From Arthrobacter sp. CAN_C5 (GTDB lineage Bacteria; Actinomycetota; Actinomycetes; Actinomycetales; Micrococcaceae): a DNA stretch of 64,000 nucleotides. Every line of letters begins with the position of its first letter. Position 1 is the first letter of the stretch. The DNA is taken from assembly GCF_017875735.1 (NCBI RefSeq), contig NZ_JAGGMZ010000001.1:1798001-1862000 (forward strand). The letters run 5' to 3'. A program made the translations under genes and the position numbers. The notes below the pieces were generated by a model. That model searched no databases and was not told where the DNA came from. It saw nothing but the letters and a program-made list of their open reading frames with translations. Positions 33,821-46,132 of the stretch are shown here, piece after piece.

Positions 33821-34870
33821 ATGACCGATTCTTCAGTTGGCATTAGCGCAGTGGGGCTCGACACGGTCGTGATCCACTTCGATTCGACGGAACAGATGGT
33901 TCAGGCGCTGGGGACGAACGATGAAGCCTTGCGGCTGATCGAGAGTACCTTCGTGGGGGTCAACCTGCATGTGCGGGGCAACGAGCTGTCCATCACCGGA
34001 CCCGCCGTCGACGTGTCACGCACGGAGCGGCTCATCTCCGAAATCCGCACCCTCGCCGCGAACAACACCACAGTCAATCCACAGGTTCTCCGGCAGCTCC
34101 TTTCGATGCTGAAGGATCAGTCGATCAGCAGCCCCTCGGACGTGCTGACCATGAACATCCTGTCCTCCCGCGGCAGGACCATCAGGCCCAAGACGCTGAA
34201 CCAGCGCGACTATGTCGAGGCGATCGACCGGCACACGGTGGTGTTCGGGATCGGCCCGGCCGGTACCGGGAAGACCTATCTGGCAATGGCCAAGGCTGTG
34301 CAGGCGTTGCAGCACAAGGAAGTCAACCGGATCATCCTCACCCGCCCGGCGGTGGAAGCGGGCGAGCGGCTGGGGTTCCTGCCCGGCACCCTCAGCGACA
34401 AGATCGACCCGTACCTGAGGCCCCTCTACGATGCCCTCCACGACATGATGGACCCTGACACGATTCCCCGGCTGATGGCTGCGGGCACCATTGAGGTGGC
34501 CCCGCTGGCCTACATGCGCGGACGCACCCTCAACGACGCGTTCATCATCCTGGACGAGGCGCAGAACACCACGCCCGAGCAGATGAAAATGTTCCTCACC
34601 CGGCTCGGCTTCGGCTCCAAGATGGTGGTCACCGGCGACATCACCCAGGTGGACCTCCCCGGCGGCACCAACTCGGGCCTGCGGGTGGTCAGCGAAATCC
34701 TCCAGGGGGTCGACGACGTCAGCTTCCGAACCCTGGACGCCTCCGACGTCGTCCGGCACCGGCTGGTCGGCGACATCGTGACCGCCTACAGCGTCTGGGA
34801 TGAGAACCAGCGGGCGTCGGCCGCCCGCGACCACCGGGGCCCGCGGGCACACGCGGGAGGCAAGGCATGA
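33821..34870 (+). CDS. PhoH-like ATPase (YbeZ family)
   Basis: This P-loop ATPase is linked with RNA metabolism and with the endoribonuclease YbeY, whose gene overlaps it here. The N-terminal 100 residues resemble a KH-like segment. Walker A is GPAGTGKT ending at K151-T152. Walker B is FIILDEAQ with D245-E246, followed by [12 protein letters not shown] and [11 protein letters not shown]. The protein has 349 residues. The gene starts a chain of four genes joined by overlapping stop and start codons (phoH, ybeY, CNNM, era). The symbol phoH is often used, but the biochemical role is not settled. Confidence 0.93.
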   Translation: MTDSSVGISAVGLDTVVIHFDSTEQMVQALGTNDEALRLIESTFVGVNLHVRGNELSITGPAVDVSRTERLISEIRTLAANNTTVNPQVLRQLLSMLKDQSISSPSDVLTMNILSSRGRTIRPKTLNQRDYVEAIDRHTVVFGIGPAGTGKTYLAMAKAVQALQHKEVNRIILTRPAVEAGERLGFLPGTLSDKIDPYLRPLYDALHDMMDPDTIPRLMAAGTIEVAPLAYMRGRTLNDAFIILDEAQNTTPEQMKMFLTRLGFGSKMVVTGDITQVDLPGGTNSGLRVVSEILQGVDDVSFRTLDASDVVRHRLVGDIVTAYSVWDENQRASAARDHRGPRAHAGGKA

Positions 34871-35340
34871 GCATCGAGGTCAACAACGAATCAGGGATCG
34901 ACGCCGATGAGGAGAACCTGGTCCGGCTGGGACGGTTCCTCCTGGACAGCCTGTACGTCCACCCCGAGGCAGAGCTGTCGATCATCCTCGTCGACACGGT
35001 GGCGATGGAAAAACTCCATCTCGAATGGATGGACGAGCCGGGACCCACCGACGTCCTGTCGTTCCCCATGGACGAGCTCCGTCCCGGCACCGCCGGCCGG
35101 CTGACCGCGGCAGGTGTTCTCGGCGACGTGGTCCTCTGCCCCGAGGTGGCGCAGGAGCAGGCCGCGAAGGCTGGGCACTCCACGGGCGAGGAACTGCTCC
35201 TTCTGACCACCCACGGGGTGCTGCATCTGCTGGGGTACGACCATGCGGAACCCGACGAGGAGGCTGAAATGTTCGGCCTCCAGCGTCGCCTGCTGGCCGA
35301 CTATCTGGGCGGAAAAGCGCCCGAGGAGACTGTCAGTTGA
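34867..35340 (+). CDS. ybeY: Endoribonuclease / rRNA maturation factor YbeY
   Basis: YbeY is a zinc metalloenzyme needed for 16S rRNA 3' end maturation and ribosome quality control. The three metal-binding histidines are visible in [11 protein letters not shown] at 116-126 (H116, H120, H126), and [13 protein letters not shown] is the conserved upstream loop. The 157-residue length is normal. Its ATG overlaps the phoH stop as ATGA and its stop overlaps the next start as TTGA, so expression is tightly coupled. Confidence 0.95.
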   Translation: MSIEVNNESGIDADEENLVRLGRFLLDSLYVHPEAELSIILVDTVAMEKLHLEWMDEPGPTDVLSFPMDELRPGTAGRLTAAGVLGDVVLCPEVAQEQAAKAGHSTGEELLLLTTHGVLHLLGYDHAEPDEEAEMFGLQRRLLADYLGGKAPEETVS

Positions 35341-36653
35341 TCATTTGGGTCCTCGCACTCATGGCGTTGGTGTTTGTCCTCGTTGCAGCGCTGGTCACGG
35401 CCGCCGAGGCCGCCTTCAGCTATCTGCCCCGCCAGGAGGGCGAGGAACTGCTGCAGGGCAAATCCGGCCGCGCACTGGAGCGGATTCTCGCCTCGCCCAT
35501 CGCCCACATGCACGCGCTCCGGTTCTGGCGGGTCTGGTTCGAGATGGCCGCCGCCGTGGCAGTCGCCATCCTCTTCCACGACATCCTCGACAACGTGTGG
35601 ATTGCCGGCCTGCTGGCCACTGCCACCATGGCCGCGGTCGGGTTTGTCCTCGTGGGTGTGTCGCCCCGTCAACTGGGTCGCACCCACGCCAGCACAGTGG
35701 TTCCTGCCACGGCCGGACTGGTTCGTTTCCTGTGCGGGGTCCTCGGGCCGGTGCCACGCTGGCTCGTCTCCCTGGGCAGCTCCATCACCCCGGGAGCGGC
35801 CCGCGCCGAGGCGGCCTTCTTCACTGAAGAGGAGTTCCGCGAACTGCTCTCGCGCGCCAACGACGCGGAGATGATCGAGGACAGCGAGGCGGAACTGATC
35901 CACTCCGTGTTTGAACTGGGCGACACCAAGGTGCGCTCCGTCATGGTGCCGCGCACCGACATGGTGTCCATTGAGACCGGGTCCACGCTGAAACAGGCGA
36001 TGTCGCTGTTCCTGCGCTCGGGCTACTCCCGCATTCCCGTCATCGGCGACAGCGCCGACGACATCATCGGCATCCTCTACCTCAAGGACGTCGTCGCCCA
36101 GCTGCACGGTCCCGATGAACGGGACTCGGATCCGGTGGACGGCGTCTGCCGGGCGGTGCGCTACGTCCCGGAGTCAAAGCCGGTGAGCGATTTCCTGCAG
36201 GAACTGCAACGCGAATCCACCCACGTCGCCATCGTCATCGACGAGTATGGCGGCACCGCGGGCCTGGTGACCCTCGAGGACCTGATCGAGGAAATTGTCG
36301 GCGAGATCGTGGACGAGTACGACTCCGAAGTACCCGAGCTGGAACAACTCGGCAACGGCGAATACCGGATCAGCTCACGGATGGGCATCGACGACCTGGG
36401 GGAGATCTTCCACGTCGATCTGGAGGACGACGAGGTGGACACGGTGGGCGGTCTGCTCGCGAAGACACTCGGCCGGGTGCCGATCGTCGGCAGCGAGGTC
36501 ACCGTTGGCAGCATCGGACTGCGCGCCGAACGGGTCGAAGGCCGCAGAAACCGGGTATCGCACATCATTGTGCGGAAGCGGGAACCCGCGAACGACGACG
36601 ACGGCCGGGATCGACATCCCGCACAACTTCAAGGACACGGCGGAATATCATGA
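35337..36653 (+). CDS. CNNM/CorC-HlyC family membrane transporter with DUF21 and CBS domains
   Basis: This protein has an N-terminal DUF21 membrane domain (about residues 1-180, starting [26 protein letters not shown]). Two CBS domains follow (about 200-320; [14 protein letters not shown] and [21 protein letters not shown]), then a C-terminal CorC_HlyC domain ([19 protein letters not shown]). Members are linked to magnesium or cobalt efflux and are often mislabelled hemolysins. The start is TTG overlapping the ybeY stop. The gene sits within the ybeY-era operon, where this neighbour is standard in Actinobacteria. Confidence 0.92.
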   Translation: MIIWVLALMALVFVLVAALVTAAEAAFSYLPRQEGEELLQGKSGRALERILASPIAHMHALRFWRVWFEMAAAVAVAILFHDILDNVWIAGLLATATMAAVGFVLVGVSPRQLGRTHASTVVPATAGLVRFLCGVLGPVPRWLVSLGSSITPGAARAEAAFFTEEEFRELLSRANDAEMIEDSEAELIHSVFELGDTKVRSVMVPRTDMVSIETGSTLKQAMSLFLRSGYSRIPVIGDSADDIIGILYLKDVVAQLHGPDERDSDPVDGVCRAVRYVPESKPVSDFLQELQRESTHVAIVIDEYGGTAGLVTLEDLIEEIVGEIVDEYDSEVPELEQLGNGEYRISSRMGIDDLGEIFHVDLEDDEVDTVGGLLAKTLGRVPIVGSEVTVGSIGLRAERVEGRRNRVSHIIVRKREPANDDDGRDRHPAQLQGHGGIS

Positions 36654-37579
36654 GCGAAAAACAGCACCGGGCCGGGTTCGTATCCCTGGTCGGCCGTCCG
36701 AATGCCGGCAAATCGACATTGACCAACGCGCTGGTGGGACAGAAGGTGGCCATCACCTCGTCCAAACCGCAGACCACGCGGCACACCATCAGGGGGATTG
36801 TGCACCGGGAGGACTCCCAGCTGATCCTCGTTGACACGCCGGGGCTGCACCGTCCCCGCACTCTCCTGGGGCAGCGGTTGAACGACCTCGTGGCAGACAC
36901 GCTCGCCGAAGTGGACGCGATCGGTTTCTGTATCCCCGCCAACGAGCCGATCGGGCCGGGCGACAAGTTCATTTCCCAGCAGTTGTCCCGCCTGCAGCGC
37001 AAACCGCTGATCGCCGTCGTGACCAAAACCGATCTGGTGGACCGTGCCGCCCTGACGCGGCAGCTGATGGCTGTCGTGGCCCTGGGTGAGGAGGTGCTCG
37101 GTGAGGACGGATGGGCCGACGTCGTCCCGGTGTCTGCCGCCGACGGCTTCCAGGTGGAGACGGTGGGGGACGTGTTCGTGTCGCACATGCCCGAATCCCC
37201 GCCCCTGTACCCGGGTGGTGCGCTGACCGATGAGCCGGAGGCCGTGATGGTCGCGGAACTGGTCAGGGAAGCGGCCCTCGAAGGCGTCCGCGATGAAATG
37301 CCGCACTCGCTCGCTGTGGTGGTCGATGAGATTGTTCCCCGGGAGGGCCGGAGCGCGGACAACCAGCTGCTCGACGTCCGGGTGAACCTTTTCGTCGAGC
37401 GTTCCTCCCAGAAAGCGATCATCATTGGTAAGGGTGGTGCCCGCCTCCGGGAGGTAGGCACCAACGCGCGCAAGAGCATCGAAGCCCTGCTGGGCACGCG
37501 GATCTACCTCGACCTGCACGTGAAAATCGCCAAGGACTGGCAGCGCGACCCCAAGCAGCTGGTGCGCCTGGGGTTCTAG
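36650..37579 (+). CDS. era: GTPase Era
   Basis: Era binds 16S rRNA near the anti-Shine-Dalgarno sequence and is needed for 30S assembly. G1 is GRPNAGKST (residues 15-23), G3 is VDTPGLHRP and G4 is TKTD. The C-terminal KH domain contains IIIGKGGARLREVGTNARKS. The 309-residue length is typical. The start overlaps the CNNM stop as ATGA. Together with ybeY and phoH it forms a ribosome-maturation operon. A 111-bp gap follows before the LCP gene. Confidence 0.97.
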   Translation: MSEKQHRAGFVSLVGRPNAGKSTLTNALVGQKVAITSSKPQTTRHTIRGIVHREDSQLILVDTPGLHRPRTLLGQRLNDLVADTLAEVDAIGFCIPANEPIGPGDKFISQQLSRLQRKPLIAVVTKTDLVDRAALTRQLMAVVALGEEVLGEDGWADVVPVSAADGFQVETVGDVFVSHMPESPPLYPGGALTDEPEAVMVAELVREAALEGVRDEMPHSLAVVVDEIVPREGRSADNQLLDVRVNLFVERSSQKAIIIGKGGARLREVGTNARKSIEALLGTRIYLDLHVKIAKDWQRDPKQLVRLGF

Positions 37580-37690
37580 GCCGGGCACTACCCGGCTCCA
37601 GCAGTCGTTGACTGAGAGGCTGGGACTGGTTCTCTTTGCCACCGTCTACCAGCTACACTCGACCGAAATTCTCCGAAAGGGCCGCACCGA

Positions 37691-39268
37691 ATGAGTCCCC
37701 GATCCGCCGATGCCGGCCACCCCGCCGAGGGCGCTGCGGCGTCTCCGGGTGGGCGCCACCTCGGCCGGTCGGCGCCTCAGACCGTCCTGAAGATCATTGC
37801 CGGTGTCCTGGCCACGGTGCTCATCGCCGGTGCAGGGTTCGCCTCCGTCCAGCTGCTGCGGTTGCAGGGCAACGTGCTGACCCAGCCCCTGAACCTTGGC
37901 ACCGATCAGGACGGCGACGACACCGCCAATATCGACCGGGACCCCGTGCAGATCCTGATCCTCGGGACCGATACCCGGGAAGGGTCGGAAAACGCCGCGT
38001 ACGGCGGCGAGGAGTTCACCACTGAGACCGGCAACTCCGATGTCATGATGATGATGCACCTGTCCGCTGACCGGGAGAACGTCACGATGGTCAGCTTCCC
38101 CCGCGACCTCCTGGTGCCGCTGCCGGCCTGCCTCGACCCTGAATCCGGGACGCTCAGCCCGGCGCAGGATCTCGCGATGCTCAACGGTGCGCTCGGCAAT
38201 GGTGGGCCTGGCTGCACCGTCGCCGCGATCAACGAACTGACCGGCCTGAAGATCGACCACTTCATGATGGCCGATTTCAAGGCTGTAAAGGAACTCTCCT
38301 CGACCCTCGGCGGCGTCGAGGTCTGCGTGAACCAGGCCATCGAGGACACCTACTCCGGGCTCAGCCTGCCCGCTGGCACCTCCGAGGTGGAGGGTGAGCA
38401 GGCGCTGGCCTTCCTGCGGACCCGCCACGGTTTCGCCGACGGCGGCGACGAGGGGAGAATCCGGGCTCAACAGTCGTTCATGGCGTCAATGGCCCGCAAG
38501 ATCACCGAGGAAGGAACCCTCAACAACCTTCCCCGGATGTACGCGATCGCCGAAACCATCACCAGGAATCTCACCGTCGATGACGGGCTGAGCCAGATTC
38601 CCGACCTCCTGCGCCTGGCCGATCGCCTGAAGGACGTCGACCTGGCGAAGGTGGCCTTCGTGACGATGCCCGTGCTGCCCTACGAGCCGGACCTGAACCG
38701 GCTGGTCCCTGACGAGGAACGCGCCGCCGAACTGTTCGAGACCCTCGTGGACGATCGCAGCATCATCGACGCCGCGGAACCCGCGCCGTCAGCTGCTCCT
38801 GACCCCTCCGCCTCACCCGGCCCCTCAGCCTCTCCCGAACCATCCGCCCCAGGTGAGGCGTCCCAGGAGCCCAGCGGAGAGCCCTTCGCTGAGGAGGAAC
38901 CCGACTTCGATCCCGCCGCAGTCCCGTTCACCGTCATTGACTCCTCCGGAGAAACCGACCGGGGTGAGGAAATCCTGGAACTGCTGCAGGGCGAGGGCTA
39001 CACCCAGGCGGTGGTCAGTGAGGACTCCGAAACACCGGCAACCCAGCTGTTCGTCGGTCCGGGCTACGAGGCGATCGCAACAACGGTGGCCGAACTGTTT
39101 GGGCTCGCCGATGTTCAGGTGTTGTCCAGCCCCGCCACCGTGGGGCTCGCCCTGAGCGTCGGCGCCGACTTCACGAGCGGCAGCACCGTCACGACGGAGG
39201 GCCTGCCGCCCGAACTGTCAGGCCAGACTGCTGACCAGGTGACCTGCCAGTCGTCGTTCGGCTCGTAG
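37691..39268 (+). CDS. LytR-CpsA-Psr (LCP) family cell-wall glycopolymer transferase
   Basis: LCP enzymes attach teichoic acid, arabinogalactan or other glycopolymers to peptidoglycan at the outer membrane face. A membrane helix lies at about residues 32-54. The LCP domain has VQILILGTDTREG, TMVSFPRDLLVPLP (the conserved arginine) and QALAFLRTRHGFADGGDEGRI. A P/S/E-rich linker near residues 355-400 leads to a LytR_C domain (FTVIDSSGETDRGEEILELL to the end). The 525 residues are full length. GAAAGGG precedes the ATG. The polymer it transfers cannot be inferred. Confidence 0.92.
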   Translation: MSPRSADAGHPAEGAAASPGGRHLGRSAPQTVLKIIAGVLATVLIAGAGFASVQLLRLQGNVLTQPLNLGTDQDGDDTANIDRDPVQILILGTDTREGSENAAYGGEEFTTETGNSDVMMMMHLSADRENVTMVSFPRDLLVPLPACLDPESGTLSPAQDLAMLNGALGNGGPGCTVAAINELTGLKIDHFMMADFKAVKELSSTLGGVEVCVNQAIEDTYSGLSLPAGTSEVEGEQALAFLRTRHGFADGGDEGRIRAQQSFMASMARKITEEGTLNNLPRMYAIAETITRNLTVDDGLSQIPDLLRLADRLKDVDLAKVAFVTMPVLPYEPDLNRLVPDEERAAELFETLVDDRSIIDAAEPAPSAAPDPSASPGPSASPEPSAPGEASQEPSGEPFAEEEPDFDPAAVPFTVIDSSGETDRGEEILELLQGEGYTQAVVSEDSETPATQLFVGPGYEAIATTVAELFGLADVQVLSSPATVGLALSVGADFTSGSTVTTEGLPPELSGQTADQVTCQSSFGS

Positions 39269-39271
39269 CAG

Positions 39272-41221
39272 CTACCAGATCCGGACCCGCTGGTCGGGGT
39301 CCAGCCACAGCTGATCCGCCTCGGTCACGCCAAACGCGTCATGGAACGGGTCCAGGTTGCGCACCACCTGATTGCACCGGAACTCGTTGGGGGAGTGCGG
39401 ATCGACGGTCAGCCGGCGGACGGCCTCCTCGCCGCGGATCTTCTGCCGCCAGCACTGGGCCCACGAGATGAAGAACCGCTGAGCGCCGGTCAAGCCATCA
39501 ATGACCGGCGGTTCCGCGCCGTCCAGGCTCAGCAGGTAGGCGCGGTAGCCGATGGACAGCCCGCCCAGGTCGCCGATGTTCTCGCCAAGGGTGAGCTTGC
39601 CGTTGACGGTGTGTCCGGGAGCCTCGGCCGGGCTGAGGCGATCGTACTGCTCCACCAGACGCGCGGTGAGTGCGTCGAAGGCGGCCCGGTCCTGGTCGGT
39701 CCACCAGTTGTCCAGGCGGCCACTTCCATCGAACTGTGAACCCTTATCGTCAAATCCGTGGCCGATCTCGTGGCCGATCACCGCGCCGATTGCTCCGTAG
39801 TTGACCGCCGGATCGGCGTCGACGTCGAAGAACGGCGGCTGCAGAATGGCTGCCGGGAAGACGATTTCGTTCATGGTGGGCATGTAGTAGGCATTGACGG
39901 TTTGCGGTGTCATCAGCCAGTTGCCGCGGTCGATCGGTCCACCGAGCCGGGCGAGCTGGCGATCCAGTTCGAAGGCTGTCGCGCGGCGGACGTTCCCGTA
40001 GGTGTCGCCGTCGACGATTTCCAGTTCCGCATAATCGATCCACTGGTCGGGGAAACCGATCTTGGTGTGGAACCGTTCCAGCTTGGCGAGGGCGCGCTCT
40101 TTCGTCTCTGAGGTCATCCAGTCGAGCGAGGTGATGCTTTCCCGGTAGGCGGAAAGCAGGTTTTCGACCAGCCCCAGCATGATGGCCTTGTGGGTGGGTG
40201 GGAAGTGCCGGTTCACGTACTCCCGTCCGACGGCCTCTCCGACGGCCCCCTCCACCAGGGCAACACCGCGCTTCCAGCGGTCTTTGATCTGCGGTGTGCC
40301 GCTGAGGTGAGTGCCGTAGAAGGCGAACGCTGCGTCAACGAACGCGCGGCTGAGGTACCCGGCCGCGTGCAGCAGCACCCGGGTGGTGAGCCAGCTTTTC
40401 CACACCGAGAGGTCTCCCGAGGCCAGGAGCCGGTCCACTGCGGCCAGATACTGGGGCTGGCTGACGATCAGCTCGTCGATGCCGTCGGCGTCGCGGGTCA
40501 GGGTCCGAAGCCACGGGCCGCTGAACGGTGCCAGCTCGACGACGGCGTCCAGGCCCAGCAGGTTGTAGGTGGCCTGCGGGTCCCGCCGGGCGACCGCATC
40601 CATATGGGCAGCCGCGAGTTGGGTTTCCAGTTCGAAGACGGCCTTGGCCCGTCCCTCCGCGTCGTCCACTCCCGCTTCCTTGAGCAGGGCGAACAGGAGG
40701 GACCGGTACTCGGTCCGCGAGGCTTCGAACTTGTCCTCCCGGTAGTAGGACTCGTCGGGCATGCCCAGCCCCGACTGGTAGAGGTGCAGCAGGTATCTTT
40801 CGGGGTTGCCGGCGTCGTTGCTCACGTAGGGCAGCGCCAGCCCGGCGATACCGGTCCGGGAGAGTTCGGCGTCCAGCGCGACCAGGGCCGCCGTTGACTC
40901 GACCGCGTCAATCCTCTCCAGCAGGGGAGCCACCGGGTCCGCGCCGACCCGCTCAATGTGGTCCTCGTCCATGAAGGAGCCGTAGAGCGCCTTGATCCTG
41001 AAGTTGTCGCCGGACGGAGAAGGCGTCGCCGCCGCGTCCTCGATGATCTGGCGCACGGCCAGTTCGGCAGCATCCCGGAGCTGGGTGAAGGCGCCTTCCA
41101 GCGGCCGGTCTGCCGGAATATCGGTGGTGCTCAACCAGCCACCGTTGACGTGCCGGAACAGGTCATCCTGAACCCGTTCCTCAGTACCGGTTGCCGTGTG
41201 GGTGGTCCCTGCCGTTGTCAT
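39272..41221 (-). CDS. M13 family zinc metallopeptidase (PepO/neprilysin-like)
   Basis: The M13 endopeptidase cuts oligopeptides. The zinc motif HEIGH is at residues 484-488. The third ligand motif ENIGDLGGL follows about 60 residues later, and the substrate-binding NAYYMP motif precedes. The protein ends in the conserved CNQVVRNLDPFHDAFGV and a terminal W. No signal peptide or membrane anchor is seen, unlike eukaryotic neprilysin, so it is probably cytosolic. I choose ATG 41221 with GAGG 7 bases upstream (649 residues); the frame extends to 41296 into the leuA leader promoter. Confidence 0.93.
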   Translation of the reverse strand: MTTAGTTHTATGTEERVQDDLFRHVNGGWLSTTDIPADRPLEGAFTQLRDAAELAVRQIIEDAAATPSPSGDNFRIKALYGSFMDEDHIERVGADPVAPLLERIDAVESTAALVALDAELSRTGIAGLALPYVSNDAGNPERYLLHLYQSGLGMPDESYYREDKFEASRTEYRSLLFALLKEAGVDDAEGRAKAVFELETQLAAAHMDAVARRDPQATYNLLGLDAVVELAPFSGPWLRTLTRDADGIDELIVSQPQYLAAVDRLLASGDLSVWKSWLTTRVLLHAAGYLSRAFVDAAFAFYGTHLSGTPQIKDRWKRGVALVEGAVGEAVGREYVNRHFPPTHKAIMLGLVENLLSAYRESITSLDWMTSETKERALAKLERFHTKIGFPDQWIDYAELEIVDGDTYGNVRRATAFELDRQLARLGGPIDRGNWLMTPQTVNAYYMPTMNEIVFPAAILQPPFFDVDADPAVNYGAIGAVIGHEIGHGFDDKGSQFDGSGRLDNWWTDQDRAAFDALTARLVEQYDRLSPAEAPGHTVNGKLTLGENIGDLGGLSIGYRAYLLSLDGAEPPVIDGLTGAQRFFISWAQCWRQKIRGEEAVRRLTVDPHSPNEFRCNQVVRNLDPFHDAFGVTEADQLWLDPDQRVRIW

Positions 41222-41298
41222 GGTTGTCCTCACTGGTGGGGTGAATTCGGGGGTGCGATGAAGTGAAATCGATCCGGATTCCATCCTATGCTCCATGC

Positions 41299-43256
<1,958 letters not shown>

Positions 43257-43353
43257 CGGTACCGGCGGGGCATTTCGCCACACGTGGGCAACGGTCAGGG
43301 GGCGCGCCCCCACCGATGCCCCCGTGCGGCGGAAGTGGTGCGAAAATGGAACG

Positions 43354-44103
43354 GTGTCCTCGTCCTTTGCCTCCCGCACCTACCGCGCCGAAGGCGTTGT
43401 GCTGCGCACCTACAAACTCGGTGAAGCCGACCGGATCATCGTCTTCCTCACCAGGGATCACGGGCAGGTCAGGGCCGTGGCCAAAGGTGTGCGCCGCACC
43501 AGCAGCAAGTTCGGTTCGCGGCTGGAACCCTACATGACGGTCGACCTGCAGCTGGTGGCCGGACGCAGCCTCGACGTCGTCACCCAGGCGCAAACGAAGG
43601 GCGCCTACGGTCACGGGATTGCCGCCGACTACGGCCGGTACACGGCTGCCGCGGCGATCGCCGAAACTGCGGAACGGCTTACCGACGCCGACGGCGAATC
43701 CTCCGGAGCCCAGTACAACCTCATCGTCGGGGCGCTGTCAGCCCTGAGCAGGGGCTTGCACGCACCGGAGCTGATCCTCGACTCTTATCTGCTGCGTGCC
43801 CTCGCCACCGCCGGCTGGGCACCGAGCTTCACCGATTGCGCCCGCTGTGGGACGCCCGGGCCGCACTCCGCCTTCTCGGCGCCCCTGGGTGGGGGAGTGT
43901 GCCCCGACTGCCGTCCACCGGGAGCCGCGTCGCCGTCGGCCGAGTCAATGGAACTGCTCGCCGCGCTGCTCTCCGGCAACTGGGAGACAGCCGACGCCTC
44001 CGGCCCACAGTCCCGCCGGGAGGCCGCCGGGCTGGTCGCTAGTTATCTGCAGTGGCACCTCGAACGCGTCGTCAAATCCCTCAAACTAGTGGAGCGTCAG
44101 TGA
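43354..44103 (+). CDS. recO: DNA repair protein RecO
   Basis: RecO loads RecA onto SSB-coated single-stranded DNA in the RecFOR pathway. The OB-fold N-terminus reads [20 protein letters not shown]. The helical domain follows, and the zinc site is C162-x2-C165 ... C183-x2-C186. I choose GTG 43354 (249 residues), where the family normally begins; the open frame extends to 43225 over unrelated sequence. The TGA stop overlaps the uppS start (GTGA). The recO-uppS order is usual in Actinobacteria. Confidence 0.95.
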   Translation: MSSSFASRTYRAEGVVLRTYKLGEADRIIVFLTRDHGQVRAVAKGVRRTSSKFGSRLEPYMTVDLQLVAGRSLDVVTQAQTKGAYGHGIAADYGRYTAAAAIAETAERLTDADGESSGAQYNLIVGALSALSRGLHAPELILDSYLLRALATAGWAPSFTDCARCGTPGPHSAFSAPLGGGVCPDCRPPGAASPSAESMELLAALLSGNWETADASGPQSRREAAGLVASYLQWHLERVVKSLKLVERQ

Positions 44104-44924
44104 AGTCAGGACCGACAGCCAATCAGGACTGGCGAACCACCAGCCCTACCCGCCCGTGGCCACACCCCTCGGGCGAAACGGCTCCCGCCATCCCGGCGCA
44201 GTTCGTGCCTAAGCACGTGGCGATCGTGATGGACGGGAACGGCCGGTGGGCCAACCAGCGCGGTCTGCCCCGGACGGAAGGCCACCGTGCCGGGGAAGCG
44301 GCACTGCTGGATGTGATGGCTGGTGCCATCGAGATCGGCGTTAAGCACGTGTCCGTCTACGCGTTCTCCACCGAGAACTGGAAACGCTCACCGGACGAGG
44401 TGCGGTTCCTGATGGGGTTCAGCCGGGACGTCCTGCGCCGGCAGCGTGACCAGCTGGACGCTTGGGGCGTGCGGATCCGCTGGTCCGGACGGCGTCCCCG
44501 ACTGTGGCAGTCGGTGGTGAAGGAACTGGAGGTGGCTGAACAGCAGACCCTCGGCAACACCACCTGCACCCTCACCATGTGTGTCAACTATGGGGGCCGT
44601 GCGGAGATCGCCGACGCTGCCCGCGCCATCGCCGAGCAGGTCCAGGCCGGCAAGCTGCGCGCGTCGGCCGTGTCGGAGAAGACCATCCAGAAGTACCTCG
44701 ACGAACCCGATCTCCCCGACGTCGACCTGTTCCTGCGGACCTCCGGTGAGCAGAGGTTCTCCAACTTCATGCTGTGGCAGTCCGCCTATGCGGAGATGGT
44801 GTTCATGGACGTGCTCTGGCCCGACGTCGACCGCCGGGTGTTGTGGCGGGCGATCGGCGAGTACGCGGGCAGGGACCGACGCTTCGGTGGCGCGGTGGAC
44901 CAGTCGGCTGCGGCACCGGGCTAG
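44100..44924 (+). CDS. uppS: Isoprenyl transferase (undecaprenyl/decaprenyl diphosphate synthase)
   Basis: This cis-prenyltransferase builds the polyprenyl diphosphate lipid carrier for cell-wall precursors. The diphosphate-binding motif VMDGNGRWA has the catalytic D45. The later [12 protein letters not shown] and the C-terminal [18 protein letters not shown] are family hallmarks. GTG 44100 overlaps the recO stop and has GGAG 6 bases upstream, giving 274 residues. An upstream in-frame start at 44052 lies within recO and is unlikely. The last codon shares a CTAG palindrome with the opposite gene's stop. Confidence 0.96.
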   Translation: MKSGPTANQDWRTTSPTRPWPHPSGETAPAIPAQFVPKHVAIVMDGNGRWANQRGLPRTEGHRAGEAALLDVMAGAIEIGVKHVSVYAFSTENWKRSPDEVRFLMGFSRDVLRRQRDQLDAWGVRIRWSGRRPRLWQSVVKELEVAEQQTLGNTTCTLTMCVNYGGRAEIADAARAIAEQVQAGKLRASAVSEKTIQKYLDEPDLPDVDLFLRTSGEQRFSNFMLWQSAYAEMVFMDVLWPDVDRRVLWRAIGEYAGRDRRFGGAVDQSAAAPG

Positions 44925-46036
44925 CCCCGGCCGACAAGCTCCTGACAGCGGAGCCACCCGTCTAGGGTCAGGTACACCTCGCGGCGGACCGGTTCCTTGG
45001 AGAGTAGGACGTCGTGCAGCGCGCCCTCATACCGGCAGACGGTCACGTTCGGTCCGAGCTGGAGGGCCCGCTGGGTCATCAGGGTCACATCCAGCACACT
45101 GTCCGAGGTGAGCATCGCCTCGCTCCAGACCGGGCTCACCGATGAGCGGGTCGAGGCCAGGACCAGGACCGGTACGTCGATGTCCAGTCCCCGGCGCACC
45201 TGGGCGTGCCCGGCCAGGACCGCCGCCACCCAGCCCGCCCTGATGGAGAAGCCGAACTCGGGACGCCACAGGGGATTGATGTCCCAGTCGCCGTCGCCGG
45301 TATTGCTGATGCTGCGCCAGTAAAACCCGATCTCCGGGAGCTTCAGCCGTGCCTTCGGTTTGAACCGGGTAATGGGATCCAGCAGTCCTTGGGTGGCGCC
45401 CCGGAAAATCGCACTACCCTGCACATCAAGCCAGGGACTGTTCAGGATCAGGCTGGCAATCCGGCCGGGATTGCGGTGGACCCATAGCGAGGCGATGAGC
45501 GCCCCCGTGGAGTGCGCCATCAGGTGCACGTGAACCGGCACCTCAGCGCCCTGCCGTTCACGGATGTGGGATGCCATCGCCCGCAACGCCGCATCGAGGT
45601 CGTCGTCATAATCGGCGAGGTCCCCGACATATCCGGGGGTCTGCCCGTCGCGTAGGCTGCGCCCGTACTTGTGAAGATCCAGCGCGTAGAAGGCGACCCC
45701 GCGCGCCGCGTAGAACTCGGCGAGGCCACGGTGGAGGAAGTAGTCGCTCCAGCCGTGCAGGTAGAGGACTGCAGTGACTGGCGGCTCCTCGGATGCCGGT
45801 TCGTTGGTGCTCCCTCGCTCGGGTCGCTGGGGCAGGCGATCCAGGAGGTGCGACCACCAGACACGGGGATGGAACCGGTTGCCTGCGGGGGGATGCGTCG
45901 CCATTGGGTTCTCGGGTGTCGGGGGAGTGTAGGACACCAGCGTCGCGACGCACGGACCCTCGTCGTCGGTGCCGAGCGGCAGGTCGGCGCAGGTGAACCC
46001 GTCGCCCAGATAGTCCGGTTTCCAGATCAGCCCCAT
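44921..46036 (-). CDS. Alpha/beta hydrolase (monoglyceride lipase / lysophospholipase-like)
   Basis: The 371-residue protein has an alpha/beta-hydrolase fold. [20 protein letters not shown] supplies the oxyanion loop and AHSTG carries the nucleophile S176. The C-terminal [10 protein letters not shown] carries the catalytic histidine. An extended N-terminal segment of about 75 residues precedes the fold. The substrate is unknown; the family includes lipases and esterases. It is divergent from pyrD and tail-to-tail with uppS, overlapping it by 4 bases. ATG 46036 is chosen because the open frame beyond it lies within pyrD antisense. Confidence 0.88.
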   Translation of the reverse strand: MGLIWKPDYLGDGFTCADLPLGTDDEGPCVATLVSYTPPTPENPMATHPPAGNRFHPRVWWSHLLDRLPQRPERGSTNEPASEEPPVTAVLYLHGWSDYFLHRGLAEFYAARGVAFYALDLHKYGRSLRDGQTPGYVGDLADYDDDLDAALRAMASHIRERQGAEVPVHVHLMAHSTGALIASLWVHRNPGRIASLILNSPWLDVQGSAIFRGATQGLLDPITRFKPKARLKLPEIGFYWRSISNTGDGDWDINPLWRPEFGFSIRAGWVAAVLAGHAQVRRGLDIDVPVLVLASTRSSVSPVWSEAMLTSDSVLDVTLMTQRALQLGPNVTVCRYEGALHDVLLSKEPVRREVYLTLDGWLRCQELVGRG

Positions 46037-46132
46037 CCGAAAACTGTAACCGCTGGCTCCGTCTCCAGGAGCAGCTCCACCGCCGGCGGGCAGGAGTTGT
46101 TGTTGGCAGCTTGTGCGTGGGAGTTTTAGAGC

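Noticed and set aside
33643..33846. 67-codon plus-strand frame upstream of phoH
   Set aside because: No start signal or protein-like pattern; it overlaps the phoH start and promoter.
41222..41296. Extended N-terminus of the M13 peptidase
   Set aside because: It lacks a ribosome binding site and overlaps the leuA leader promoter; ATG 41221 has GAGG at the right distance.
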